Positions 12,684 to 24,916 of a DNA stretch of 64,000 nucleotides are shown here, piece by piece; the stretch's first letter is position 1; every line of letters begins with the position of its first letter. The stretch is from positions 26,667,260 to 26,731,259 of the forward strand of contig CM076196.1 of assembly GCA_038277395.1 (NCBI GenBank), in the 5' to 3' direction. The stretch is from Dryocosmus kuriphilus (lineage: Eukaryota > Arthropoda > Insecta > Hymenoptera > Cynipidae). A program made the translations under genes and the position numbers. The notes beneath the pieces were generated by a model. That model was not told the DNA's origin, searched no databases, and was given only the letters and a program-made list of their open reading frames with translations.

Positions 12684-12737
12684 ACAAATCGTCGATGCAT
12701 TTCGCCATGATATCATGGACTCATCAGGACTGGAAAA
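12684..12737 (-). ncRNA. Hammerhead ribozyme of PLE-1, minus copy
   Basis: Exact mirror of the plus-strand ribozyme at 16575-16630: CTGATGA (complement of 12721-12727), stem II CCATG/CATGG, GAAA, a minimal stem III and cleavage triplet ATC. Stem I forms from GTC and GAC next to the core. Confidence 0.8.
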
Positions 12738-13139
12738 ATACGTATATAATAGAAAACGATATAAAAGATCGAAGCAATAAATTTAAAACGTTTACAAGAT
12801 AGGGTATCTTACCATCGTGAAATGATTAAAAATTGCTTTCCATAGCTAAATCCATAATGAATTCCAAAAAGACTTTAAAAAAAAAAAACACGTTGACATT
12901 TTTAGGTTAGTTTCTACCGGAAAGTGGAAAAATACAAAGAATTGTAAATTATAGTTAAATGAAGGTAGATCAATTATTAGAGCTGTTATGAGAAATTTTA
13001 ACTTACCGAAAAAATAGAATTTAAAGTTGAGTTCCATATTTTATATGAGAAAATTGAAAAAATTGAGGTTGACCACATAGTCGTTGTTTAGCTATGGCAA
13101 GTAGGTTAGGAACTGAAACAAGCTACAATTGAAATTTAA

Positions 13140-15317
13140 AATCACTGAATGATTGAATAATATCATGATATATAATCGAGAGGTTTTCTGTGTCAGATCT
13201 AAAATTAATACTATCTTCATTTTTAACAATATTAATCATTTCTAAAATATTCCTTTTATAATAGTTGTTTTCAAAATTTAAAATTTAAACATTTTTTGAA
13301 TTGAAAGCAAATTTATGATCTAGAGTTGTGCTGTGATTACATAAAGCTGTATTAGTGAGTTTTTTATTTTGGCTACTGATGTGTTCAGAAATTCTCTCCC
13401 TGAGTGGGCGCTTTGTTTGACCAATGTACATTTTATTACAGTTTTTGCAAGAAATTTCATATATTAAATTTGTTTTTTTCGAATTTAGGAATTTTGTCTT
13501 TGATTGTAGGTATTAATATATCAGAGAGTTTATTTTTAATTGAGAAAACAATAGTTATATTTAGTTTTTTACAAATTCTTATTAATGAATAGTATAAGTC
13601 TTCAGCGTAAGGTAAAGTGATGATTTTTAAGAAATCGATTTTTTATTATTGGTTTGATCGTCAATACATAAGTTATTATTAAATTGTTCCAGGTATTTTA
13701 ATCTCTTTTTAATATGGTAGATAATAAAATCATGTGGGTAGTTGTTTTTAATTAAATTATTGTAAATGAAATTGATATTTTTATTTAAAAATTGAGGTTC
13801 TGAGAATTTATAGGCTTTATCAATAAGACTTGTATTTACTCCTTTTTTATGATTTTGATGGTGATTGGAGAAGTAATTTAGATTACGACCAGAAGAAGTA
13901 GGTTTGTGAAACCAATCTGTTTCAATGAAACCTTTTTGAAAAATAATTGTTAAGTCAAGAAAGTTGATTTTTTTGTTAATTGATTCTTCTAAAGTAAATT
14001 GTAAAGATCCACCTTTACTATTGAATTCTTTTAAGATATCAGAAATATAATCTTTGTGTATACATAATATAGTATCATCTACAAAACGGTAGTAAAAAAT
14101 GATTTTAAATTTGGAATTTTTAATAATACTGTTTTCTAAGTTTTGCATAACTATTTCAGCAAGTATAGGTGAAATAGGTGAGCCCATAGGTGTTCCGAAC
14201 TTTTGTTTATAGATTGTATAGTTAAATTGAAAATAAATGTTATCAGTGCATAATTTTAAAGCTTCATCAAATTGTTTGTAATTTAAAAAGGTGTAATTTT
14301 TTATCAAGTTCCATTTATCTTTAACTAATTTATTAACAAGATTAATGTCAATATTAGTGAACATAGAAATAGCATCGAGAGAACAAATAGTGAAATCATC
14401 TGGAATGTTTATATGTTTAATTTTATTCAAAAAATCAAAGCTATCTTTTATAGTGTATTTAGAATTATTACAAATATTATTCAAAGTTTTTTTTTAAAAA
14501 AATTGAAAGATTATACATAGGTGAATTTATAAATGATGTTATTGGTCTGACAGATAAGTCAGGTTTATGCAGTTTGATTAAGCCATACATAAGAGGAGGA
14601 AGACCATTAGTACATTTAAGAAAATTAGCAGCTTTTTTTTCAATTAGGTTTTTTTTAATCCAATTATTTACCATATTGTTTAATTTAAGTTGAATATTTT
14701 TGGTCGGATTCTTAATAATTTCATATGTTTTATTATCATTTAGCATATTAAGCATTTTTCATTGTATTCTTCTTTTTCAATAATAATTGTAATATTACTT
14801 TGTCAGCGTGACTAATTAAAAGGTTAGGATTTTCTCTGATAAATTTTTTAGTTTCTCTAAATTTACATTCAAGAAGTTTTTGATTAGGATTCCATTGAAT
14901 TTTTTATACTAAATATTTTTTTAAAATAAAAGTTAAATTACTACGGAGACAATTTAAATCTTTGTCACAAATTTTTAATGATTTATTCTCGATACCTAAA
15001 ATAAAATCTGTATAAGGTAAAGTTTTTTTTGTGTAAGCCATGGCAAAGTTCCCACCCAAGGAAAGAATCTCGGAAACATTTTTCGGGATGGCCTTATCTG
15101 ATAAGTTTCTTATAAATTCTTCTTTATAGAAATTCGGAAGTGTACATTGTTCTTTTTCTAAAATGCTTAATTTCTTAATAGATAGTGTAATTAAATTACT
15201 ACCGTATGCTTGTACTTTTGGTAAATTATAATTTTTAAGATTAAGTAAAAGTTGCGCAGATGACATTTGTATAATTTTGTTTTCTAGATTACATATTTCT
15301 TCTACTGTATTTTTCAT
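13140..15317 (-). pseudogene. Penelope-like reverse transcriptase/GIY-YIG polyprotein, frameshifted (PLE-1)
   Basis: It reads from 15317 downwards. The N-terminal region is at 14904-15317. An RT segment at 14477-14755 has YGLIKLHKPDLSVRPITS. The main RT block at 13627-14484 has the motif A aspartate in CSLDAISMFTNI, motif B GTPMGSPISP, the catalytic RFVDD box and NFLDLTI. Then comes a broken GIY-YIG nuclease down to about 13140, which on the plus copy reads MYIGQTKRPLRERISEH. The enzyme would copy element RNA and nick target DNA. At least three frame breaks show it is dead. RFVDD in place of the common YVDD is a family-compatible variant. Confidence 0.85.
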
Positions 15318-15373
15318 AAATTGTATATTATCTAGAATTATTAGTTATTACAATTACAATTATTACAATTATT

Positions 15374-16188
15374 TTTCAAAAAGGTTTCATTGAAACAGAT
15401 TGGTTTCACAAACCTACTTATTCTGGTCGTAATCTAAATTACTTCTCCAATCACCATCAAAATCATAAAAAAGGAGTAATTACAAGTCTTATTGATAGAG
15501 CCTATAAATTCTCAGAACCTCAATTTTTAAATAAAAATATCAATTTCATTTACAATAATTTAATTAAAAACAACTACCCACATGATTTTATCATCATCTA
15601 TAATATTAAAAAGAGATTAAAATACCTGGAACAATTTAATAATAACTTATGTACTGACGATCAAACCAATAATAAAAAAATCGATTTCTTAAAAATCATC
15701 ACTTTACCTTACGCTGAAGACTTGTACTATTCATTAATAAGAATTTGTAAAAAACTAAATATAACTATTGTTTTCTCAATTAAAAATAAACTCTCTGATA
15801 TATTAATACCTACAATCAAAGACAAAATTCCTAAATTCGAAAAAACAAATTTAATATTTCTTGCAAAAACTGTAATAAAATGTACATTGGTCAAACAAAG
15901 CGCCCACTCAGGGAGAGAATTTCTGAACACATCAATAGCCAAAATAAAAAACTCACTAATACAGCTTTATGTAATCACAGTACAACTCTAGATTATACAT
16001 TTGATTTCAATTCAAAAAATGTTAAAATTTTAAATTTTGAAAACAATTATTATAAAAGGAATATTTTAGAAATGATTAATATTGTTAAAAATGAAGATAG
16101 TATTAATTTTAGATCTGACACAGAAAACCTCTCGATTATATATCATGATATTATTCAATCATTCCATGATTTTAAATTTCAATTGTAG
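15374..16188 (+). pseudogene. 5'-truncated PLE-1 copy: RT C-terminus and GIY-YIG nuclease
   Basis: It starts within the RT at FQKGFIETDWFHKPT and passes through the RNY/HHQNHKKG linker. It ends with a GIY-YIG endonuclease: a C-x2-C pair in ISCKNCNK, MYIGQTKRPLRERISEHI, and the ALCNHS histidine. A frame break near 15850 separates linker and nuclease. The C-terminus ends at FKFQL, stop at 16186-16188. It is the plus-strand partner in the head-to-head pair. Confidence 0.83.
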
Positions 16189-16574
16189 CTTGTTTCAGTT
16201 CCTAACCTACTTGCCATAGCTAAACAACGACTATGTGGTCAACCTCAATTTTTTCAATTTTCTCATATAAAATATGGAAATCAACTTTAAATTCTATTTT
16301 TTCGGTAAGTTAAAATTTCTCATAACAGCTCTAATAATTGATCTACCTTCATTTAACTATAATTTACAATTCTTTGTATTTTTCCACTTTCCGGTAGAAA
16401 CTAACCTAAAAATGTCAACGTGTTTTTTTTTTAAAAAAGTCTTTTTGGAATTCATAGTGGATTTAGCTATGGAAAGCAATTTTTAATCATTTCACGATGG
16501 TAAGATACCCTATCTTGTAAACGTTTTAAATTTATTGCTTTGATCTTTTATATCGTTTTCTATTATATACGTAT

Positions 16575-16630
16575 TTTTCCAGTCCTGATGAGTCCATGAT
16601 ATCATGGCGAAATGCATCGACGATTTGTAT
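16575..16630 (+). ncRNA. Hammerhead ribozyme of PLE-1, plus copy
   Basis: The core box CTGATGA is at 16585-16591. Stem II is CCATG, loop ATAT, CATGG with a closing G-C and one bulge. The second core box GAAA is at 16609-16612, followed by a two-pair stem III and ATC at 16616-16618. The predicted cut is between 16618 and 16619. GTC before the core pairs with GAC at 16619-16621 as stem I. Minimal stem III is the known trait of Penelope-like hammerheads. Confidence 0.82.
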
Positions 16631-16735
16631 GTCCTTTAGCTTCAAATAAAGATACCTTTATTTGAAGATTTCAATTCATTTCTAGACCAAAGGCCAAAAT
16701 TATCGAATATTTCGAAGGTCTACAATCATGAATGT

Positions 16736-16750
16736 AAAATAATAAAATAA
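16736..16750 (+). repeat. Possible target duplication, right of PLE-1
   Basis: Identical over 15 bases to 12586-12600; see there. Confidence 0.45.
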
Positions 16751-16849
16751 ATTTTAGCAACTAATGATGCGATTCCTTGAATCAAATATCAGCGGTAAAG
16801 CATTCACTGCAAATGAAGAATTCTAGTAAATCACGAATATAAAACATAC

Positions 16850-17284
16850 CCAGCAAAAGCTTCCGGTCTGCGTTTGAGGTCAAAAGCTCTCATGTCTTGT
16901 GATGATTTTAGGGTGTCTTTCGTCAGTTTAACTTCCCCACTCAACATCTTCACTGACGCTAACCTAGTGAGGTGCGGACTTTGCAAAGGGCTCATACATT
17001 CGATGTCTTCATAAACTGTCGATAAACTAGGCCCGCAGAGGGACATTTCGCGGCCTGATCCTGGACTAGGACATTCACCGGAATTTGGATTATGGCAGGA
17101 TTGAACATACTGAATGTACGTGTCGGACTTGAGAAAATTCGGGTACGTCGTCTCGTTAATTAGGTGTTCGACTTCCTGTTGAGCTGCATCGAACACCTGT
17201 TTATCAACTAGACCCTCCTTAACTCTGCGGTTCGCCTCCTTCCGCACTTCCTCCGGTATTTGTAGCTGCGACTTGACGAAAAAC
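16850..17284 (-). CDS. Axin: Axin, exon 3 (second half of RGS domain and linker)
   Basis: The exon joins exon 2 in the HGRFF codons after TTTTTTAG. It encodes the second part of the RGS domain: VKSQLQIPEEVRKEANRR, DKQVFDAAQQEVEHL and TYPNFLKSDTYIQYVQS, the last being the conserved Axin/RGS helix pair. Then follow a serine-rich linker with ECPSPGSGREM and LSTVYEDIECM, and RRPEAFAG at the end. The RGS domain of Axin binds APC SAMP repeats. The donor is GCTGG/GTATGT. Confidence 0.95.
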
Positions 17285-17374
17285 CTAAAAAAATAGACGG
17301 TCATTATTGTCAGCTCGAAAAAAATTACAAATGTCTGAACAATTTTAGGTTAGGTTGATGCAAGATATTCTCAC

Positions 17375-17744
17375 CTGCCATGAATAAGCTTGATCAGTTC
17401 GTATATTTGTTTAGAATCTCGTTGTCTTTTGAGGCCTTCGCAAGCGAACCAGAAATTAAGCGGATTCACGTGAGGTCTCCCTTCTTGGTCCAAATATTTC
17501 CTGAAAAGCTCCAGACCCTCAGGATCGTGAAGAAGGTTGTGAAGATTTTTGGCCCATCGAAGGCAGGCTGGAGGTGATTCCCTTCCCATGGTGGTCGTTC
17601 CACAGGAACCTTCTGGTTCAAATCCCAAAGGTGCAGATGCATCATAAGGACTCGAAAAAGATGGACGGACAAGAGACGAACGTCTAGGTGTTAAAGCTGG
17701 ACTCTGAGGATAACACGCACTCGTGAACTTTTCCGTTTCTCCTC
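17375..17744 (-). CDS. Axin: Axin, exon 2 (first half of RGS domain)
   Basis: After the acceptor TTTTTAG the exon completes the RPPVPGGE motif and continues with a Ser/Pro linker containing LTPRRSSL and PLGFEPEGS. The RGS domain starts with PACLRWAKNLHNLLHDPEGL and continues with ELFRKYLDQEGRPHVNPLNF, WFACEGLKRQRDS and IYELIKLIHGR. Length, order and key residues (LRWA, NFWFAC) are those of Axin-type RGS rather than of G-protein RGS proteins. The donor is GGCAG/GTGAGA, phase 2. Confidence 0.96.
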
Positions 17745-18729
17745 CTAAAAATCAGGGAAAATATTATTGGACACCAGATTTATTAACATTACATTATTAA
17801 TTATTAACAACAAAATATTTCCTTGAATCCAATTTGAAATTACAACATTTTAAGGAGGAATACACTATTGACATAACCTCAAACCAAAGAACTAGTGAAC
17901 TATCATTTTCAAATGTTTTTTACAAAATTCATTCTTTGATCAGGATCAGCATGATTAAAATAAAAATTATTTGTTGAAAAACTATAAACTGTAAAATTTG
18001 TTTATTTAATCAATTCTATGCAAATGATTTTTAATAAAATTCAATTAAGAGAATTGTAGAGAAACTTCAAGGAACAAAATGAGTTATTATTTATTAAGAT
18101 TGGATAAAAATTACCCAAAATAATTCTTTCTATGAAATTTTTTGCTGCCTCTTCCAAAATGCATGGAAATTAATTTTTCTATTTTTCCTGCTTTTTAAAA
18201 CCGTTATTTAGTTTTGGTTATGTCAAACTTAAGCCCTTCAAATTAAAAATCAAAATAACGTAATTTCGAATTTCTATTTTCAAGGCGAAAACTGTTCAAT
18301 TTTTCATTGTTCGGAGAAAATTGTTTAATTTCTAGTTTAAACCTAAAAACTAAACATTTAAAAACAAAAACGAACACCTATATTAAGTGTATGCTTAATT
18401 TTGAAAATATAAATTGAAAACGTGTTATTTTCAATATTTTGGAAGCCTCGAGTTTTAAATTTAGGGTTAAAAAGTATGAAATTGTACAATTAAAAACACT
18501 GAAAATTATAAATTCATTAAGTAGTTGCCACATTTTGAGGTTATGTTTGACTATCCATATTGATAGGAAATTGATAGGCGAAAATAGTCAGGTCTTATCT
18601 AAAAATGAGTAGCTGGCACATTTTTAATTTGCACATTTTGAGGTTATGTTTAGCTTTTTTACATTAAAATTATTATTAATAATTACACCAAGATAATAAA
18701 AATAAAAAAAATAAAAAATGTAAACTCAC
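17745..18729 (-). other. Axin: Axin intron 1 (between first and second coding exons)
   Basis: AT-rich, apparently unique sequence bounded by CCCG/GTGAGT and TTTTTAG. No inserted element or RNA was recognised. Confidence 0.7.
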
Positions 18730-18796
18730 CGGGTACAGGTGGCCTCGGACACTTTTCATTGAAGCTGCGAGCTTCACACTGACGAGGTCCACTCAT
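18730..18796 (-). CDS. Axin: Axin, first coding exon (tankyrase-binding motif)
   Basis: ATG at 18796 opens MSGPRQCEARSFNEKCPRP and leads into PVPG, so the N-terminus carries RPPVPG. This is the conserved tankyrase-binding motif through which Axin is marked for PARsylation and turnover. The donor CCCG/GTGAGT leaves one base, which matches exon 2. No other in-frame ATG precedes it in this exon. With the other six exons the visible coding length is 2354 bp; phases agree at every junction. Confidence 0.9.
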
Positions 18797-18885
18797 CCTA
18801 TCTGTCGCGATTTTCGCGTACTTCTTCTCTGTCTATGGTGAACTTCAATTCACGAAGCCGTATACTAGACATGGCTGGTCCAAAC
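18797..18885 (-). other. Axin: Axin 5' untranslated part of the first coding exon
   Basis: The minus strand shows CTTTTTCAG just outside 18885, a good acceptor. The transcript therefore probably has at least one non-coding exon further right that I cannot place. Confidence 0.5.
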
Positions 18886-19249
18886 CTGAAAAAGTCAATC
18901 ATCAAAAATCTATCGCAAAAAACATTCTTAAGTAATACAAATTTTACGAAATTTTTAAAAATAAATAATTATTGTTAACAAACATCATTTATTAAGAAAC
19001 AATACTAAATCAGCCTCAGTTTCAGACCAACGGAGCCAAAGATTGAATCATATGACAATTAAAAAATCAGAAAAAACATTCTTAATAAAATTTCAAATGG
19101 AGCTGAATACAAAAAAAAATATAAACAAAATCCAAAATTTCTTTTAAAAAATTTTAAATACAATTTTTTTAAAATAAATAATTATTAACAAATGTTATTT
19201 GTTAAGGAACAATACTAGAATTATTAAAAAGTAATAGGGAGAAATAAAA
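18886..19249. other. Gene-free stretch upstream of the Axin coding exons
   Basis: AT-rich sequence with two similar pieces containing AACAATACTA words (near 19000 and 19210). Nothing else is recognised. It may be intron of the Axin 5' UTR. Confidence 0.4.
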
Positions 19250-20940
19250 ATGGGGACTGAATGGTATTGATTGCATTGAGGGGGTTCTTCGATGTGCCTT
19301 GAACCAGGCTTCGAGCAACTGAACAAAAGGCTTTCAGCCTCGGAGTTTCAGATCGATGGAGCTGAAAGTTGAGTCATATGCCAATTAGGCATGGAAGGCT
19401 TTTTTTTAATATGACTATCATCAGGGTGGAGGGGGTAGACCGAGAAACCATAGTCCAGGAACTGCAAACTGCGCATTGAGTTGCTTCGATGAAAGTTTTC
19501 ATTGGTCTGCGCAAGAAGCTTTGTGTATTGATCGACCAAAAATTATGACACAATCTTTAGAATCCTGGGTGCTAAAAAAATGGCACCCTTTAACATGATA
19601 AGAGAAAAGAGCTTTCATATAGCGGAAAAATATTAATAGACTTACATGGGCCCTTTGAATGGTCTTCGAAGACCCCAAAGGGCCTCGAAGGCACCCAAGG
19701 CCTATTATATCAACCTTTGTTATGAAATGCTATTGAAATATTATGCCGGGTATTATAATTCTTGTACAAATTTATAAATAAAGACTAGTTTATAATAGAA
19801 TAAAAATTAAATTTTAAAAAAAATTCACAAAAATTAGTGAAAATTATTTTTGGACTTTAGATGTTAAATAAGAACAATTTGAAGTTATTTCTAATTGTTT
19901 TCAAATTGTTAGTTAAGAAAAAGTTATATTTTAGAGTTTGATATGTTGAAATGAAGAAAAGATCTTTTGTGAAATTTCCAGAGTGTTCGAAGAATCTCTT
20001 GTTGCTTCGATGAAAGTTTTCATTGGTCTGCGCAAGAAGCTTTGTGTATTGATTGAGCAAAAATTACTACACAATCTTTAGATTCTTGGGGTTAAAAAAA
20101 AAATGGCCCCCTTTAATATGATAAGTGAAAAGAACTTTCATAAGGCGGAAAAATATTAATAGACTTACATGGGCAGTTCAGGCCCTTTGAATGGTCTTCG
20201 AAGACCCCAAAGGGCCTCGAAGGCATCCAAGGCCTGTTATATCAACCTTTGTTATGAGATGCTATAGAAATATTATACCGGGTATTATAATTCCTGTATA
20301 AATTTGTAAATAAAGACTGGTTTATAATAGAATAAAAATTAAAATTTAAAAAAAAAGTCACAAAAATTAGTGAAAATTATTTTTGGACTTTAGATGTTAA
20401 ATAAAATAATCTGAAATTATTTCTAATTGCTTTCAATTTATTAGTTAAGAAAAAGTTATATTTTAGAGTTTGATATAAATGAAACAAAGATCTTTTGTGA
20501 AATTTCCAGAGTGTTTGAAGAATCTCTTGTTGCTTCGATGAAAGTTTTCAGTGGTCTGCGTAAGAAGCTTTATATATTGATCACCCAAAAATTATGACAC
20601 AATCTTTAGAATCCTGGGGGTTAAAAAAATGGTCCCCTTTAATATGATGAGTGAAAAGAACTTTCATATGGCGGAAAATATTAATATTGCATGGGCAGTC
20701 CTTCAAATGGGTTTCAAAGGCCTCAAATGCCCTCAAGGGTTCTTTGTTATGGGATGCTATAGAAATATTAAATCACAGTGGTCGTATTAATTTGTAAATA
20801 AAAAGATTGGTTTATAAGCCATATAATAAAAATTGATATGTTAAGATATGCTACATTAAGATATGTTAAGATAAAAAAAATCTTGAATGAAATTTCTCAA
20901 GTCTTCGAAGAAACTTTTGTTCAAAGAACCTATGTGGTTT
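19250..20940. repeat. Tandem array of about 520-bp units, three copies
   Basis: TTGCTTCGATGAAAGTTTTC recurs at 19481, 20002 and 20530, with the surrounding text (AAGAAGCTTT, TTTGAATGGTCTTCGAAG, CTGGTTTATAATAG) in the same order. The spacing is 521 and 528 bases. Copies diverge more toward the right end. The minus-strand frame inside (ending in NENFHRSN in two copies) is shared by copies and is not evidence for a gene. Confidence 0.8.
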
Positions 20941-21439
20941 CACAGACTTAGAAAAATTCGTTTATATAATTTCATACATAAAAACACACACATAGTATAG
21001 AAGACTAAGCTGGAAATTTGAACCGAGAAATTAAATAGAAGGTAAAAGAGGGATAGGTTGAAAGAGAAAGAAATATGAAATGAAAAGCTGTCATAACGAC
21101 GAATCATCTTGCATGGATGCATTCATACCTGAAGAGGGATGAAGTCTGTACATACCATTTTGGAATCCTTAGAAGACTAGACCAAATGCCCTGAGGTTGA
21201 ATATCTATTACAAGCTTTGATTATAGAGAGATATTAGCCAAAAAGAATTAATTGAACAGTTTTTTTTGTTGGTTCAGTGAAAAATTGACGTTAGAATACT
21301 TGAGCCAAACGATTCGAACTGAGTCAAGGGAGCGTCCTGACCAGGACTGGAGCTGGATTGTCAGGGGAGGAACCTTGAAAGAGGGGAGGATTTACAATCC
21401 TGAGTAGTTGTAGCTAGCAGCAAGCACTGATTCGTACTA
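20941..21439. other. Gene-free spacer between two tandem arrays
   Basis: Contains GA-rich and GGGAG words and a 60-codon minus frame of low-complexity hydrophobic composition. No feature is recognised. Confidence 0.35.
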
Positions 21440-23640
21440 CCACCCTGTCTAGATTGTTCGGTAGTCATCGAAGAGCATAATGGGGGTTCAGCTTCGAAGG
21501 ATTCATTGAACAAACAATGCTCATCATTATTTGCACTTTTTTGACTTAGATAATTACTCTAATGACTTAAATCATTAGTATTATTTTATTATTTATAACA
21601 TTCACGATTATAAATAAACAAAAAAATTTAAACAATTTTTTTAGAAAATTAAAAAACTTTTTTTGTGATATTTTGTCAAAAAAAGTTCAGGGTTTATTCA
21701 TATGACGTAAGATTGTTGTAAATAATGTTTAAATTTTTAGGGATAAAAATATTTTTTAAAATAGGAAATGAAGCTGATTGTTTGGTTTTCATCGAAGAGT
21801 ATAATGGGGCTTCGGCTTTGAGGGGTATTTCATTGAACAAAGAATGGTCCACATTATTTCCACTTTTTTGACTTAGATAATTGATCTAATGCCTTAGATT
21901 ATTAGTATATTTTATTATTTATAACATTTACGATTATAAATAAACAAAAACATTTAAACAATTTTTTTAGAAAATTAAAAAACTTTTTTTGTGATATTTT
22001 GTCAAAAAAAGTTCAGGGTTTATTCATATGACGTAAGATTGTTGTAAATAATGTTTAAATTTTTAGGGATAAAAATATTTTTTAAAATAGGAAATGAAGC
22101 TGATTGTTTGGTTTTCATCGAAGAGTATAATGGGGCTTCGGCTTTGAGGGGTATTTCATTGAACAAAGAATGGTCCACATTATTTCCACTTTTTTGACTT
22201 AGATAATTGATCTAATGCCTTAGATTATTAGTATATTTTATTATTTATAACATTTACGATTATAAATAAACAAAAAAATTTAAACAATTTTTTTAGAAAA
22301 TTAAAAAACTTTTTTTGTAATATTTTGTCAAAAAAAGTTCAGGGTTTATTCAGATAACGTAAGATTGTCGTAAATAATGTTTCAATTTTTAGGAATAAAA
22401 ATATTTTTGAAAATGGGAAAGGAAGCTGATTGTTTGGTTTTCATCGAAGAGTATAATGGGGCTTCGGCTTTGAGGGGTATTTCATTGAACAAAGAATGGT
22501 CCACATTATTTCCACTTTTTTGACTTAGATAATTGATCTAATGCCTTAGAGTATTAGTATATTTTATTATATATAACATTCACGATTATAAATAAACAAC
22601 AAAATGTTAAACAATTTTTTGAAAAAATTTAAAAAACTTTTTTTGTGATATTTTGTCAAAAAAAGTTCAGGGTTTATTCAGATAACGTAAGATTGTCGTA
22701 AATAATGTTTCAATTTTTAGGAATAAAAATATTTTTGAAAATGGGAAATGAAGCTGATTGTTTGGTTTTCATTGAAGAGTATAATGGGGCTTCGGCTTTG
22801 AGGGGTATTTCATTGAACAAAGAATGGTCCACATTATTTCCACTTTTTTGACTTAGATAATTGATCTAATGCCTTAGAGTATTAGTATATTGTATTATAT
22901 ATAACATTCACGATTATAAATAAACAAAAAAATGTTAAACAATTTTTTGAAAAAATTAAAAAACTTTTTTTGTGATATTTTGTCAAAAAAAGTTCAGGGT
23001 TTATTCAGATAACGTAAGATTGTCGTACATAATGTTTCAATTTTTAGGAATAAAAATATTTTTGAAAATGGGAAATGAAGCTGATTGTTTGGTTTTCATT
23101 GAAGAGTATAATGGGGCTTTGGCTTTGAGGGGTATTTCATCGAACAAAGAATGGTCCACATTATTTCCACTTTTTTGACTTAGATAATTGATCTAATGCC
23201 TTAGATTATTAGCATATTTTATTATTTATAACATTTACGATTATAAATAAACAAAAAAATGTTAAACAATTTTTTGAAAAAATTAAAAAACTTTTTTTGT
23301 GATATTTTGTCAAAAAAAGTTCAGGGTTTATTCAGATAAAGTAAGATTGTTGTAAATAATGTTTAAATTTTTAGGAGTAAAAATATTTTTTAAAATGGGA
23401 AATGAAGCTTATTGTTTGGTTTTCATTAAAGAGTATAATGGGGCTTCGGCTTTGAGGGATATTTCATCGAACAAAGAATGGTCCACATTATTTCCACTTT
23501 TTTGACTTAGATAATTGATCTAATGCCTTAGATTATTAGTATATTTTATTTTTTATAAAATATACGATTATAAATAAACAAAAAGCTTTTTAAACAATTT
23601 TTTGAAAAAATGAAGAAACTTTTTTTGTGTTAATTGATGC
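21440..23640. repeat. Tandem array of about 327-bp units, about seven copies
   Basis: The landmark GAAGCTGATTGTTTGG (or one base off) occurs at 21770, 22096, 22422, 22750, 23077 and 23404, with spacings of 326, 326, 328, 327 and 327; an older divergent unit precedes it near 21450. Each unit has TTTTTGTGATATTTTGTC, TTCAGGGTTTATTCA and CATCGAAGAGTATAATGGGG. The last unit decays after about 23590. A short plus frame arises only by chance. Confidence 0.9.
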
Positions 23641-24916
23641 GAAAAAATTTAGGACTTATTCAAATGATAAAAGATTGTTGCAAAAAATGTTTAAATCTTC
23701 AAGACTGAAAATATTTTAAAAAGGGGTGAAGTTACCTAAGAAGATTAAAATTGTGTTTTAAATAAATAAATAATAAAATGTAGCAAAACTGAAGCCGAAG
23801 CAAAACGAGGATTTTCAGGAAGTAACTTTGATAAAATATTTCATATTTGAGCATCTTAAAAATGTTCCAGGGATACACATAACCTCAAAATTTCATAATC
23901 TTTAAAATAGTTAATAAAATCGAGAAAAATAGCCACATAGTATGATATTACAAGATTTAAAAAAGAATCTTAGTGTACTTTTTTTAAAAATCAGCTGAAT
24001 ATGTAATTGTTTATTTAAAAAGAGGTTTTCGAACTTTTGTTTTTTTTCGCTTTAGATAATGATTGTAATTTTGATTTAATTTTTATCATTGATGGCTTAT
24101 TTTGCTCATAAAAAGATTCTTTACAATTATATTTGTGGGAGCTTTATATTACAAATATGCCAGCTAGTTATTGTTTAAAAAATTTATTAATAATTTATTT
24201 TTCGTAAATTTTTTCTTCCATTTTAATCAAACTTCCATGAATTGAAATGTAGAGAATCTTTTTAGGAACAAAATACGTCAATGATAAAGATTCAATCAAA
24301 ATCACAAACAAAAGAAAAAAAAATTCCATGTAACTTATTTTATATAAACAATTACGTATTCAACTACCTTTCTGAAAAAGCACACTTATTTTTTCTTTCA
24401 AATTTTTATATACTTAACAATGTGGCTATTTTTCTCGATTTTATAAAACATTACAAACAATTACAAAATTTAATATATAATTTCAACAATAAAACTATAA
24501 TAATTATATGAAAAGATCATCAGCAATAAGAAATTAAAAATACATTTCAAGTCAGACTATTTTATTTATAACATTACAGGATTTATATTCAATACTTCAG
24601 AAAACTGTTTATTATTTCTGTATAAAGTCAAGGAATTCAATGGAATCCATGTTCTTATTTCAATTATTTTATTAATTGGCTATTTTTCGGTTAATACTGT
24701 AATAATGTGATCAAAATTACTAAACTTTTTATCGCAAAAAGTAAAACTATGAGGAATGAGTATTTCAAATTTCCCGCCAAAGTGTCCTTATGTAAAAACT
24801 TGGCGCCAATCAGAGCGCGGCTAATACAGTTGATTCTCGAGGATTTCACGAAGTAGGCAGACTACAAAACTGTCAAAATTTCAGCATAAAAAATCAATAA
24901 GAAGTAGTTCCTTGGC
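23641..24916. other. Gene-free AT-rich stretch with a small promoter-like island
   Basis: Mostly A/T sequence. Near 24800-24825 a GGCGCCAATCAGAGCGCGG island (CCAAT box with GC-rich context) stands out and could be a promoter element for either strand; no transcript can be tied to it. Confidence 0.3.

Larger units (their letters stand above)
12601..16735. mobile_element. Penelope-like element PLE-1: long minus copy joined head to head with a truncated plus copy
   Basis: The minus copy runs from about 15373 down to 12601 and holds an N-terminal region, RT, GIY-YIG nuclease and a 3' part with a hammerhead. Near 15373 it meets a plus copy that begins inside the RT (FQKGFIETDWFHKPT) and continues to the same 3' end at about 16735. 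Such 5'-joined inverted, 5'-truncated partners are characteristic of Penelope-like elements. The outer ends are inverted copies of GGCCAAAATTATCGAATAT. A/T-rich codon use and frameshifts mark it as an old insertion in Axin intron 3. Confidence 0.88.

Noticed and set aside
19348..20060. Minus-strand frames sharing TKLLAQTNENFHRSN as a gene family
   Set aside because: The shared part is just the repeated unit of the 520-bp array; outside it the frames differ and stop.
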